Part shown: in pieces, positions 31,566 to 42,664 of the stretch
How positions within the stretch are numbered: the stretch's first letter is position 1
Layout of the letters: every line of letters starts with the position of its first letter
Assembly: GCA_030760725.1 (NCBI GenBank)
Contig: JASWHV010000001.1
Span: 21,821,928 to 21,885,927 of the forward strand
DNA length: 64,000 nt
Direction: 5' to 3'
Origin: Neostapfia colusana
Lineage: Eukaryota > Streptophyta > Magnoliopsida > Poales > Poaceae
Translations under genes and position numbers: made by a program
The notes under the pieces: model-generated
Databases searched by the model: none
What the model saw: only the letters and a program-made list of their open reading frames with translations
Told to the model about the DNA's origin: nothing

Positions 31566-33207
31566 TGTGACACCCTCATCTCGGGTGTCAGCATATGTTC
31601 ATGTTTATGAAGAAGAAGAACATTTTTAGAAAAGAGGGAACAGAAACAAGTATCAAAAGGATAGCCAGTAAAGCTTTCTGAGAGCACCGAAGGCAACTTT
31701 CACGACCAGCAGACCACGTGGTGTGTTCGGAACTCATCCCCGAAGAGATTGGAGAGGTCCGACGCTAAACTGGATACGTGGCAGGCTCGGGGGTCACCTC
31801 CGCAATTGGAAAGAGGTCCGACCCTGTGGGACACGTACTGCCCGCGGAGATAGCCTCTGCGGAAGAAGCAAAGGCATTTTTCATAGGACACGTGTCATCC
31901 ACGGAGCTAGTCCTCGCGGAAGTTAAGTAACCAGTCGCATGGGATATGTGTTAATTTCGGAACCCATCTCCGAGAAGTCCGGATCTATTGAACACGTGTC
32001 ACCACCGGAGCTTATCTCCGGAGGTCCGTCGCTGCTAAACACGTGTCGACCTCAGGGCACGTCCCTGAGGGAAGGAAAGGCGGAAAGACCGGCACCCACA
32101 CGTGGCGTGCGCGGAGCTCACCTCCGAAGAAGAGGGAGGTCTCGATCGATTAACACGCGGCACGACCGGAGCTCGTCTCTGCGGATGAAGAGATACCAGG
32201 CCCGGAGGACACGTGGAGCTTCCGGAGCTCATCATCCCGGAGGTAACAAATTCTGGAGCAGCTGTTACACGTAAGGACACCGGTACACAACGGGAACCGA
32301 TCCAAACTCCACAATGTTACCAAAGATAAGACGTCAGGATCCAACAAGATCTGAATAAAACTTTTATTCGGGATCCAATCAGATTAGGACTCTTCTCTTC
32401 CCGATTATAAATAGAACCCAAAACCTCTGGCCAAAATCACGAACTTCTCTTTCAACTCCTGAGCCGACGACTTAGAGCTCTAGCCCTAAGTCGCCGAGCA
32501 AAACATCGCCGAAGCACAATAAGGGAGATCATCGGAGAAGAACCAAGCGGTCTGAGGAGGACCTCGAAGACAAGAAGAGCGTGAGGTAGGACTTCAATAC
32601 CACCTTACGGCATCATGTTGTTCATCTCTTGCATCTGTTCTTCGATTCCTTTCGAACAGAAGCTTTCTCGAGGGCAGATCACTCGATGATCAGTTTGATC
32701 TAAAGACAAGATCATCGCCATGACCACCTTTGATCCGAATACCTCTGTCCATGCAAGCCATGCAAGAACACCAGATCAATCTACTAACTAATCATAGGAT
32801 AGCATGCATGTGCATCATCGCATCTAGTTTAGGGTTTGTGCACGATATTGATAGCTGTGAATTTGTATGCACGTGAATCCTACATAGCAGGACAAACTCA
32901 GGAAGCTGTCTACGACGAGCTGCAGCAACAAGGTTTTGAGACTCAAGAACAACCGGAACCGCAAGAACAAGGCAAGTGCTCCTTGACCATGTTGATCCTA
33001 TGTTTTGGGTAAAACTATTTTGTTTTGCGAAAAGGTGTGTGTGCTGAGTCAAACATGATGGGAAAACCTTTTATAGGAGTTTACTAGTTTTGGTTAAACC
33101 ACCCTTGTCACCTGGGAAGTTTTATGAGTCGGGTATGGTTTTTGTTTTATGCTTCACTGAGTCCATGGGATTGGGAAGCGAGATAGATGTGTCTAGCTAA
33201 CTGCACT
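31566..33207 (+). repeat. C1 5' LTR, first part
   Basis: It begins TGTGACACCC. From about 31715 to 32260 it carries degenerate units with CACGTG or ACACGTG boxes followed by CGGAGCTC and CTCCG hairpin arms, resembling those of family T LTRs. TATAAATA follows at 32406-32413, then a leader-like stretch. It is interrupted at 33207 by T10 after GCACT. No gene. Confidence 0.92.
32406..32413 (+). promoter_or_regulatory. C1 LTR TATA box
   Basis: TATAAATA, about 840 bp inside the 5' LTR and just downstream of the G-box-rich stretch. The segment containing it is absent from the 3' LTR. Confidence 0.7.
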
Positions 33208-34306
33208 TGTCGAAGTGTGCGATCGACACTTCCCCCGGGCCTGCACTGGGCAGCCCGCGGAGGTTCTTTTTTTGGAGGGGCTATTTCCTAGCGGAGAGCT
33301 TGCGTGGATGGACGAGTTAGTGAGAGCTTGACACGGGAAGTTTTACGTGGTTCAGGCCGCCGGAGCGTAAAACCCTACGTCCACGGCGAGCTATGGAGCT
33401 CGCTGTATTGCTTGCTGCTCAGGGCCGGGGGCCTGAGCTTGGGGGTGAGTTACAGCTTGAGAGTGTATGGCTAGCGTATGAGTTGCAGAATGCGAACCCT
33501 TGCTATCGACGCCTACCCGAGCCTTTTATAGTCCAAGGCTCGGGCGGCTTACAAGGGAAGCAGGGACCCGACAGGTGGTCCCGGGAAGATTGTCTATTAT
33601 CTACCGTATCTGTAGTTACGCCGGTGGTTGCCTCTGGTCGAAGGCTTCTGAGTCTTCATTTTGCCGCCCTGCCCATGCCGTGCACTAGTCATAGTGGTTA
33701 ATGACGGCGCAGGCGGCATGGGATGTCTTGTCGCGGCGTTTATTACCTGGCAGGTTCTGACACCGCGTGCCAGTCTGTGATGCGACTGGACGCAACGGCA
33801 CCTGACAGGTGCGTGCTCCGCGTTTCCACGTCTTGGGAAGACGCGGGCCTTGAATACCTTGTACGGGCAAGGTGAGGAGCGCTTTTACGCCCGCTGCCTA
33901 CCGCTCGGGGGCAGGCAGCACCGTTCTTCTAGCCACGTGGCGGGTCCGGAGCTCTTCTCTGAGGAGAGGGAGGTCCGGCCCCGCTGGACGCGTGGCGCCT
34001 TCGGACCTCTCTCCCGCGGAGGGGGAGGTCCAGCTTCTGCACGCCACGTGGCGGGCCCGGAGCTCACCTCTGAGGAGAGGGAGGTCCGGCCCCGCTGGAC
34101 GCGTGGCATCTTCGGACCTCTCTCCCGCGGAGGGGGAGGTCCGGCTTCTGTAAGCCACGTGGCGGGCCCGGAGCTCTCCTCTGAGGAGAGGGAGGTCCGG
34201 CCCCGCCAGACGCGTGGCGCCTTCGGAGCTCTCCCTGCGGAGAAGGGCGAGCACCTTAGGCATTTTACCCTGTGCGCGGGGGTACCCCATATCTCAGGTA
34301 CCGACA
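33208..34306 (-). repeat. T10 3' LTR
   Basis: 1099 bp, partner of 42665-43763. It contains three copies of the perfect palindrome box CCACGTGG in repeat units between about 33930 and 34250. Confidence 0.95.
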
Positions 34307-34797
34307 GTGGCCCCCGGGCACATCTCGGGGGAGATAGCGAGCCCGAGGTGGGACCTCCGTCTCTTCCGATCCGCGCACTTTCTCTAAGTCCCGACTTGGC
34401 CGCTGCCGGAGCACGAACGACCGCGGGGTCGTGAGAGCGTGCGCTCACTTGATGATTGCTTTTACTGTGGCGGTTCCCAAGGCTGCCACTTCTGCACGTT
34501 GCGGCGCTTTCTTCGGGAACCGCCGAAGGGCCTTGCCGTCTCATCTTCTTAGGAGACTGACTCCTTGCCCCCACCGCTCCAGTTAAGCGGCTTGGGCCCA
34601 CCCGTCATCGGCACTCGGTCTAGGAACCAAAGCGGTTGCGGGTGCGGGGTATTCGAAGAGTTCTGAATCGCTTGGAACTGCACCGGGAAGCTTTTTAGAG
34701 GGGGTCTCACCCACATTGTAGCTTCCCTTCGCACTTCTCTGCGTTTCTTCTTGGACTCTTGCGCTTTTGCTTTCTTGCCTTTGAGCTCTCCCTTGCC
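34307..34797 (+). other. T10 flank between 3' LTR and antisense ORF
   Basis: It starts with the polypurine-type tract and continues as the presumed 5' UTR/promoter of the antisense ORF. It is closely matched in T2, T3, T4, T5 and T7. No clear TATA box is seen in this copy, whereas T2 and T3 have CTTATAAGG at the corresponding place. Confidence 0.55.
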
Positions 34798-36528
34798 ATG
34801 GCTTCCAACCCGCTGCCAGAGAAGAAACGTGCTCGATCTCCTCCAGCAACGGCGCCGGTGCCAAGTCGGGATTCTGGGGTGCCTGACACTCCCTCCGGTG
34901 GCGACTCGAAGAGGCCCCGGGCTGATGTGCTGGGGGAAGCCTCTGTGGCGTCCCCTGTTCCACCAGTCCAAGCGACTGCGGAGCGGTCGTCGGAGACGGT
35001 AGCGGGCTCTGGAAATCCTACCCCAGCTCGGAAGTCGGGGTTTAGAGCCCACTGGAGTGTCCGCACTTCCCGGCCTTCCCCGTCTTGCGGGGAATCTGTG
35101 CCGATGCGCTCGGAGCCAGGGGCAACTGCTGCGGCCCCCAGGCCAGCGCGGACTTCTCCTGTTCCGGTGTGCCCGGACTCCGCGGCGGTGCCGTCTCTTC
35201 CTGCCGAGACGGCCACCGCGGCCCCCGAGCCAGCACAGGTTGATCCTGCACTAGGCGGCCTGGCTTCTTCTTCAGCACTGTCTTCCCCGGCTCGTCCCTC
35301 TCCTCAGGTCAAGGAGCCAGAAGCTGAAAAGAGCCCAGCTGGCCTGGCTGCCAGCGCCGCGGAGCCAGCTTCTCCTGATCGGCGTCTCGTCTCGGCGGCT
35401 GGCGCGTCGGCTCTTCCTGAGGACGAGGTAATGGAGGAGGTCGGAGGGACTGCCCCAGCCTCTGTTGCTCCATTGCCTCTGGCGGACGCCTTCGCGCTTG
35501 CCGAGTCGAGCGTCCGGCAGGTCTTGGCTGCACTAGGGCGCGAGCGGGAGGAGTATACGGTTGAACGGTACCGCCTCCTCACCTGGGGGAACCTTTTGCG
35601 GGAGAGGACCGCGAAGGTTAAGAGCGAGCTCGACTCCAGGCGGGAGTTGCTCGACTTCAGGGAAACGCTTGTCGACCGGATGAAGCGGGCTGTTGACCGC
35701 ATGGACACCCAGTCACGGCGGATCAACAGGGAGGCCCTGGAGGCTCACACCCGGGCCGAAGAGAGCCTCTCTGCTGCTTTGGAAATACGGCAGCGGTTGG
35801 AGCGCCGCGAACTCGCCGTTGAGGAGCGGGAGCGTTCCGTGGCAGCTGAGGCAGAGAGCGTCGCCGCGCAGCTGGCTGCGGGCGAGGATGACCTCCGAGC
35901 TCGGATGGAGGAGCTGGAGATTCTGAAGGCAGACCTTGACTTGAGGGATGAACAGGTCTCCCATGATCGCCGGGCGGTCTTGGACCGGGAGTTGACTGCC
36001 GGCTTCAGGGCCGCTGAGTTGGAGCGGCTAGCCGAGACTCTCCGCCTTCGGGAGAGTTCCCTGGCGGCCAAGGAGAAGGAATTCTCCGAGAGGAACCTGG
36101 AGGCTCTGCGGGCGGCCCGCCGCGAGGTGGAGGAGCTCTCAGCCCTACGGTTCTCCGAGGCCCTTGCGGTCTCAAGCTTCGTGGATCGAGCGGGGTCTGC
36201 CCTGATCCCTCTTGGTTTCAGTCCGGTGAGGGCCGCAACTCCCGCATCGCAGATGGCAGAGGTGATCCCTGCATTGGAGTCGATCGGCGCCAAGCTGGAC
36301 AGACTCGACTCGGTGGTCGCCAGCGAGCTTGAAGCCGAGGGCCGCGGCTTAGCTTTAGAGGTCGCCTCGCATGTGCTGGCGTGCTTCAAGAGCCGCGACC
36401 CCTCTTTCTCACTGGAGCCTGCAAGAGAGGGCCCAGCCGCGGAGCGGGAGGAAGCTGCCAGGGCTGAGGTCGAGGATGTGGCCGCCCTTGTAGCCGCAAG
36501 GTTCCGGCGAGAGCCGGGAGGTCCTTAG
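34798..36528 (+). CDS. T10 antisense ORF: coiled-coil protein of Tat-type retrotransposon
   Basis: A 576-aa protein encoded on the strand opposite to gag. I chose the ATG at 34798 (GCCATGGCT, good plant context) over an in-frame ATG 13 codons upstream. Residues 1-170 are Pro/Ser/Ala-rich with basic stretches (EKKRARSPP, SKRPRAD) that could be nuclear localisation signals. From about 225 to 450 the protein is almost entirely Glu/Arg/Ala/Leu with heptad-like spacing, a long predicted coiled coil. The C-terminus (about 455-576) has SALIPLGFSPVR and a helical LDRLDSVVASELEAEGRGL segment. No transmembrane segment or catalytic motif is seen. Antisense ORFs between pol and the 3' LTR are known in Tat elements and often annotated as 'putative gypsy type transposon' proteins; their function is unknown. 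Broken relatives are in T5 and T3. Confidence 0.8.
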   Translation: MASNPLPEKKRARSPPATAPVPSRDSGVPDTPSGGDSKRPRADVLGEASVASPVPPVQATAERSSETVAGSGNPTPARKSGFRAHWSVRTSRPSPSCGESVPMRSEPGATAAAPRPARTSPVPVCPDSAAVPSLPAETATAAPEPAQVDPALGGLASSSALSSPARPSPQVKEPEAEKSPAGLAASAAEPASPDRRLVSAAGASALPEDEVMEEVGGTAPASVAPLPLADAFALAESSVRQVLAALGREREEYTVERYRLLTWGNLLRERTAKVKSELDSRRELLDFRETLVDRMKRAVDRMDTQSRRINREALEAHTRAEESLSAALEIRQRLERRELAVEERERSVAAEAESVAAQLAAGEDDLRARMEELEILKADLDLRDEQVSHDRRAVLDRELTAGFRAAELERLAETLRLRESSLAAKEKEFSERNLEALRAARREVEELSALRFSEALAVSSFVDRAGSALIPLGFSPVRAATPASQMAEVIPALESIGAKLDRLDSVVASELEAEGRGLALEVASHVLACFKSRDPSFSLEPAREGPAAEREEAARAEVEDVAALVAARFRREPGGP

Positions 36529-38377
36529 GACTTGCTTCTCCCTTTTTTATCGAGTCTGTAGTCCAGCTCAAGGAGCCTTGCTTAATTTGACTCTCTTGGA
36601 TACTTGTGTCTGTGATGCTTTTTCCCTCCTTCTTGGCTTTGCCTGGCTGAGTCCTTAGCTCCGCAAGGTACACAGAGGTCATTTCCAATCTCGGAGCTTC
36701 GCACAGACACCTCCCCGGGTCCTAACCGTGTTAGGGGCCCCTGGAGGTCTCCGAACCTCGCCCTATGGGGGGCTCCAAATCTGCCGGCCACGTGGTGGGT
36801 TCGGAGCTCCTCCTCAAGAGATGGGAGCTCCGGTCATGTTGGACACGTAGGGCTTTCGGCGCCCTCCCGCTGAGGGGGGAGGTCCGGTTCCTGCCTGCCA
36901 CGTGGCGAGCCCGGAGCCCTCCTCAAGGAAGGAGAGAGTTCCGGGCCTGCTGGACACGCGGGGCCCCCGGGCCCCGCCCCTGCTGGAGGGGCGGGTCCCG
37001 GTCCTTCCAGTCCCAGGCCGGTGTAGCTGGTAGCTCCTTTCCCCCGCTTCATGTAGTCCCTGTTGCCGTAACCTGTAGGTCCTGCACACAGGTAGAGGAA
37101 ACGTAATTCTCCTCGGGGGGTCCTCCCCTCCTGTCTCCTAGTCTTATCCGTCTTATGGTCCTGGCCCGCTATACAGGGCTTGGGCAATTCTGTGCACGAG
37201 GCGCCGGAGCTCCGGCTCCCTCCGAGGTCCGGGTACGGCCGTCCGATCCCTAGTACCGGGCCATGCGCTGGGGAAGCAGAGTGCACGCGCTTTGGGTTCA
37301 TGACCAGGCAAAGCGGACGTACTCCCCTGGACCTCCAGAGAGCAGGATGCGCATGCTTTGGGCTCTAGGCCGGCTAAGCTGGATACGCACCCTGGACCCC
37401 CCATGCACAACGCTGGCCTTTCCTGGAGGTGACCAACTGACACCGCAACACCTGACTGGGGGAGGCCCGAGAGACTCACTCGGCCATCGGCAGGTGCCTC
37501 AAGCACAGCCGCCTTCGGGAGGATAGCAAATGCCGACTATGGATGAGCGCAGGAGAGGGGGAGCTAGACGTATGATGAACATACAGAGATAGTGCGATCA
37601 TAAAAATTAATGCATAATTTAAATGAGCGCATGAGAGGGAGCTAAGTAGAACAGGTCTCTGTATTCGTGCCCATAGGTGGAATTCTGGCTGTACATGGGG
37701 GCAATGTTCCGCCTCGTCTACAAGGGAAGCAAGACTCTACGCGCTTAGGGTCGGAACCAGGCTAAACTGGACGTAGTCCTGTACCGTCCCTTGAGACTTA
37801 GCTACCCCAAGCTCTGTTCCTAAGTTCTATGGGGTCTATTACAGAAGTGAATAACCCTGTTCTACCGATGCTCAGTAAGTAGGACTTACAGTGTTGCTTC
37901 ATGGCAAGGATTTTTTTGGGAATGGATCCCACTCTCGGTTGAAAGGCATGTGTACCTGGGGCGGCAGCTTTCATGATTCGGAAGGGACCTTCCCTGCTGG
38001 GGGAGAGCTTATGGGTCCTTCTTGGAATATAGCGTGCCGCTTCACCAGGTTGCCCTCTTGCGGGCCCCCGTCGCGTTTGGTTCTTTGGCGGTAGTGCTTA
38101 GAGCATTAGCCGAGACCGTGCGTTGTGGGGTATTCCCTGCAAGCCGAGTCTTGTCGAAGTTGTTATCTTCACGCTGGATCAGGTCCTGCGTGGCTTCTCT
38201 CGGGGGCCCCCGGGGAGTTCTCCCCTTCTGGCTAAGGCCTTCAAGGGGTAGGCGGACCCGGGCTCGCCTTGCATGACCTAAGGCGTCTTCCCCTTATGGC
38301 AAGGCCTTCAAGGGGTTGACGGACCTTAGGCGGCTCCCGAGATGTATGTCCGAGGCACTGAGGCGTGCTGTAGTTGG
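36529..38377 (-). other. T10 spacer, G-box module and integrase relic (copy 1)
   Basis: After the aORF 3' UTR come two G-box/hairpin modules (about 36775-36960), a gene-free spacer, and an integrase C-terminal relic (minus strand about 37930-38060, HKLSPSREGPFRI). Near 38210-38315 AAGGCCTTCAAGGGGT is repeated. From about 37259 onward the sequence is the first unit of the tandem duplication. Confidence 0.65.
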
Positions 38378-39740
38378 CTAACGCCCAGGCCCGTCACCGT
38401 CGGAACTAGAGTCCTCACCGCCATGCACTGTCTTTATGACACGCTGAGGCTCCTGGAACCCCACCTGGTGGGCAGCGGTGACTGGGGCGTCGGCCTTCTG
38501 TTTGCCATCCCTCTGAGGGTAGGGCGGTACTTCAGCCCTCTGCTGTCTTCCCTTGCGGAAGCGCTCTGCGAGCCTCTGGATCTCCCAGCACTTGGCAGCC
38601 GTATGGTTGCAGGCGCCATGCACGGGGCATAGCCCGCCTTGGTCACTGTCTGGGGCCGGTGACTGCCGCTGCCTTTTGTCAGTGCGTGGCTCCCGAGCTC
38701 CACTGGTCGTCGCAGTTGCGGCGACGGGGGCGCGAATGGTGACTTCATCTTGCCACCCCCGTTTCTTGGTCTTCTTGCCACCCCCATAGGCAGCAGCACC
38801 GGACCCGGGCTGCCCTCCTGACTCGGAGGTCGGCAGTGCGTGCCAGTTCCGCCCTTCAGCTGCTCTGGTGCACTTGTCCACCAGGCTGAAGAGCTCCGAG
38901 ACGTCGTGGACCTCTCTGGTCGCGAGCTTCTCGAGCATTTTCTCGTCCCGGACACCCTGCCGGAACGCCACCACCACAGAAGCACTTTGGATATGTGGGA
39001 TGGTGTTGCGCACCTGAGAGAACCGCTGGATGAAAGAGCGCAGCGACTCCCCAGGTTGTTGTTTGACGGCGTGGAGGTCAAGCTCCGTGCCGGGACGGGT
39101 GTAGGAGCTGCCGAAGTTGGCGACGAACTGCCGGCAGAGCTCACCCCAGGAGGTTATGGACCCCTGAGGTAGATTCATGAGCCAAGACCGGGCTGGGCCG
39201 GTCAAGGCGACGGGGAAGTAGTTGGCCATGACAGCCTCGTCCCCTCCTGCGGCAAGTACGGCGGTGGAGTAGATCTGGAGGAACTCCGCTGGGTTGACGC
39301 TGCCGTCATACTTCTCGGGCAGGTGCGGGCGGAACTTGCGTGGCCACCTTGCGAAGCGAAGATGGGGTGCAAGGGCCGCACATCCTGCACCTGCTGCGGC
39401 AGGTATAGGCGCTGCGAACACTTGGTTCGCACCTGGCGCTGCGTATCCCGGCATGGGCAAGGCTGCACCATAGACCGGGGCCGCTACTTGCGGCGCATAT
39501 GGTTGTGGCATATGCTGTGCAGCATATGCCTGTGGCGGGGCTCGCATGGCGAAGACCTGCCCTTCTGGTTGTGTCGAGGCCGACGACATTCTGTCGCCTG
39601 CCTCCTGGTTGTGACGCCTTTCTCGGCGTCGCTCGAGGTACACCCGGGCGTCCTGCCCCAAGTGGCACCGTTCCAGTTCCCTTCGCAGGTCCGTCGACAG
39701 GAGCCTGGAGGAGCTGGAATCCGCCGTTAGCCCGTCAACC
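38378..39740 (-). pseudogene. T10 gag copy 1, N-terminus replaced at duplication junction
   Basis: From VDGLTADSSSSRLL through the capsid-type segment (NYFPVALTGPARSWLMNLPQ) and CHHC knuckle (CPVHGACNHTAAKC) to the Asp/Ser-rich end, the frame is intact. Upstream it runs into spacer sequence of unit 2, so about the first 120 residues of gag are missing. No protease. Confidence 0.8.
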
Positions 39741-40859
39741 GGGCCATGCGCTGGGGAAGCAGAGTGCACACGCTTTGGGTTCATGACCAGGCAAAGCGGA
39801 CGTACTCCCCTGGACCTCCGGAGAGCAGGATGCGCATGCTTTGGGCTCTGGGCCGGCTAAGCTGGATACGCACCCTGGACCCCCCATGCACAACGCTGGC
39901 CTTTCCTGGAGGTGACCAACTGACACCGCAACACCTGACTGGGGGAGGCCCGAGAGACTCACTCGGCCATCGGCAGGTGCCTCAAGCGCAGCCGCCTTCG
40001 GGGGGATAGCAAATGCCGACTATGGATGAGCGCAGGAGAGGTGGAGCTAGACGTATGATGAACATACAGAGATAGTGCGATCATAAAAATTAATGCATAA
40101 TTTAAATGATCGCATGAGAAGGAGCTAAGTAGAACAGGTCTCTGTATTTGCGCCCATAGGTGGAATTCTGGCTGTTCGTGGGGGCAATGTTCCGCCTCGT
40201 CTACAAGGGAAGCAAGACTCTACGCGCTTAGGGTCGGAACCAGGCTAAACTGGACGTAGTCCTGTACCGTCCTTTGAGACTTAGCTACCCCGAGCTCTGT
40301 TCCTAAGTTCTATGGAGTCTATTACAGAAGTGAATAACCCTGTTCTACCGATGCTCAGTAAGTAGGACTTACAGTGTTGCTCCATGGCTAGGATTTTTGG
40401 GAATGGATCCCACTCTCGGTTGAAAGGCATGTGTACCTGGGGTGGCAGCTTTCATGACTCGGAAGGGACCTTCCCTGCTGGGGGAGAGCTTATGGGTCCT
40501 TCTTGGAATATAGCGTGCCACTTCACCAGGCTGCCCTCTTGCGGGCCCCCGTCGCGTTTGGTTCTTTGGCGGTAGTGTTTAGAGCATTAGCCCAGACCTT
40601 GCGTTGTGGGGTGTTCCCCGCAAGCCGAGTCTTGTCGAAGTTGTTGTCTTCACGCTGGATCAGGTCCTGCGTGGCTTCTCTCGGGGTCCCCCGGGGAGTT
40701 CTCCCCTTCTGGCTAAGGCCTTCAAGGGGTAGGTGGACCCGGGCTCGCCTTGGATGACCTAAGGCGTCCCCCCCCTTCTGGCAAGGCCTTCAAGGGGTTG
40801 ATGGACCCTAGGCAGCCCCCGAGAGGTATGTTCGAGGCACGGAGGCGTGCCGTAGCTGG
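39741..40859 (-). other. T10 spacer and integrase relic (copy 2)
   Basis: The second tandem unit of the spacer, with the integrase C-terminal relic again at about 40410-40580 and the repeated AAGGCCTTCAAGGGGT motif near 40715-40800. No credible gene. Confidence 0.65.
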
Positions 40860-42607
40860 CTAACACCTTGGCCCATCACCGTCGGAACTGGAGTCCTCAC
40901 CGTCATGCACAGTCTTTATGACACGCTGAGGCTCCTGGAACCCCACCTGGTGGGCAGCGGTGACTGGGGCATCGGCCTTCTGTTTGCCATCCCTCTGAGG
41001 GTAGGGCGGTGCTTCAGCCCTCTGCTGTCTTCCATTGCGGAAGCGCTCTGCGAGCCTCTGGATCTCCCAGCACTCGGCATCTGTATGGTTGCAGGTGCCA
41101 TGAACGGGGCATAGCCCGCCTTGGCCACTGTCTGGGGCCGGTGATTGCCGCTGCCTCTTGTCGGGGCGCGGCCCCGAGCTCCACTGGTTGTCGCAGCTGC
41201 GGTGACGGGGGCCGTGAATGGTGACTTCATCTTCCCATTCCCCCGGTTCTTGGTCTTCTTGCCACCCCCATAGGCAGCAGCACCGGACCCGGGCTGCCCT
41301 CCTGACTCGGAGGTCGGCAGTGCGTGCCAGTTCCGCCCTTCGGCTGCTCTGGCGCACTTGTCCGCCAGGCTAAAGAGCTCCGAGACGTCGCTGACCTCTC
41401 TGGTCGCGAGCTTCTCGAGCATTTTCTCGTCCCGGACACCCTGTCTGAACGCCACCACCACAGAGGCACTTTGGATATGTGGGATGGTGTTGCGCACCTG
41501 AGAGAACCGCTGGATGAAAGAGCGCAGCGACTCCCCAGGTTGTTGTTTGACGGCGTGGAGGTCGAGCTCCGTGCCGGGACGGGTGTAGGAGCTGCCGAAG
41601 TTGGCGACGAACTGCCGGCAGAGCTCACCCCAGGAGGTTATGGACCCCTGGGGTAGATTCATGAGCCAGGACCGGGCTGGGCCGGTCAAGGCGACGGGAA
41701 AGTAGTTGGCCATGACAGCCTCATCGCCTCCTGCAGCAAGTACGGCAGTGGAGTAGATCTGGAGGAACTCCGCTGGGTTGACGCTTCCGTCGTACTTCTC
41801 GGGCAAGTGCGGGCGAAACTTGCGCGGCCACCGTGTGAAGCGAAGGTAGGGTGCAAGGGCCGCACATCCTGCACCTGCTGCTGCAGGTACTGGCGCTGCG
41901 AACAGGTGGTTCGCACCTGGCACCACGTATCCCGGCATGGGCAAGGCTGCACCGTAGGCCGGGGCCGCTACTTGCGGCGCATATGGTGGTGGCATATGTT
42001 GCGCAGCATATGCCTGAGGCGGGGCTCGCATGGCGAAGGCCTGCCCTTCTGGTTGCGTCGAGGCCGACGACATGCTGTCGCCTGCCTCATGGTTGCGACG
42101 CCTTTCTCGATGTCGCTCGAGGTACACCCGGGCGTCCTGCCCCAAGTGGCACCGTTCCAGTTCCCTTCGCAGGTCCATCGACAGGAGCCTGGAGGAGCTG
42201 GAATCTGCCGTTAGCTCGTCAACCGTGGGTGTGCGCATCAGCGACACAGCCGGTTGCCCCGGGCGCCGCCCTCGCCGAAACCGAGGGTTCGCGGCGGCGA
42301 CGACGAGGCGGTCCACCTCGCGGACCCATTGCTGGGTCGCTGAATGGGGCGCATCCCCTGCAGGTGGGTTGCGCAGCATCGCTCTTGCTGCAGCTAGCGC
42401 ACCTCCATGGTGTACGCTCAGCGCTGCAGAAGACCTCACGCTGGTCGGGGCCTGCATAGCCGGAGTCGGCGTTGCCGGAGTCGGCTGCTGGCTACCCGCT
42501 TGTGCCGACACACTCCGTCATGAGTGCGTCGACATGTACTCCCCGCTGGTCACGGTTCGCCGTGAATGCGGTGGGGGAGAGTTTGCCGCTGAAGGGAGCT
42601 TGGTCAT
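40860..42607 (-). pseudogene. T10 gag copy 2, full span but with nonsense and frameshift
   Basis: The ATG is complementary to 42605-42607 and the N-terminus is MTKLPS-type as in T3 and T9. TGA at 42518-42520 (codon 30; GGA in relatives) stops it. A shift near 41240 puts the CHHC knuckle segment (CPVHGTCNHTDAEC) in another frame. With copy 1 lacking its N-terminus, T10 seems unable to make a complete gag itself. Confidence 0.83.
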
Positions 42608-42650
42608 CTTCGTCGGCGGAAACTCGTCGCGCTAGGGGAAAAGCCCCCTA

Positions 42651-42664
42651 CCTGGCGCGCCAAA
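42651..42664 (-). other. T10 primer binding site
   Basis: TTTGGCGCGCCAGG on the minus strand next to the 5' LTR, identical to those of T3 and T7. Confidence 0.82.

Larger units (their letters stand above)
37259..42222 (-). repeat. Tandem duplication of about 2.48 kb in T10
   Basis: Unit 1 (about 37259-39740) and unit 2 (about 39741-42222) are near-identical and direct. Each starts GGGCCATGCGCTGGGGAAG and ends in gag at GCTCGTCAACC or GCCCGTCAACC. ACCG is present at both parent sites and at the junction. The duplication fused the start of the spacer to mid-gag, so only unit 2 has the gag N-terminus behind it. Confidence 0.85.

Noticed and set aside
32450..33207. Possible host gene in the ordinary-looking stretch after the C1 TATA box
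   Set aside because: It is inside the C1 5' LTR, as shown by the element boundaries. No frame of useful length or splice-like gene structure is visible.
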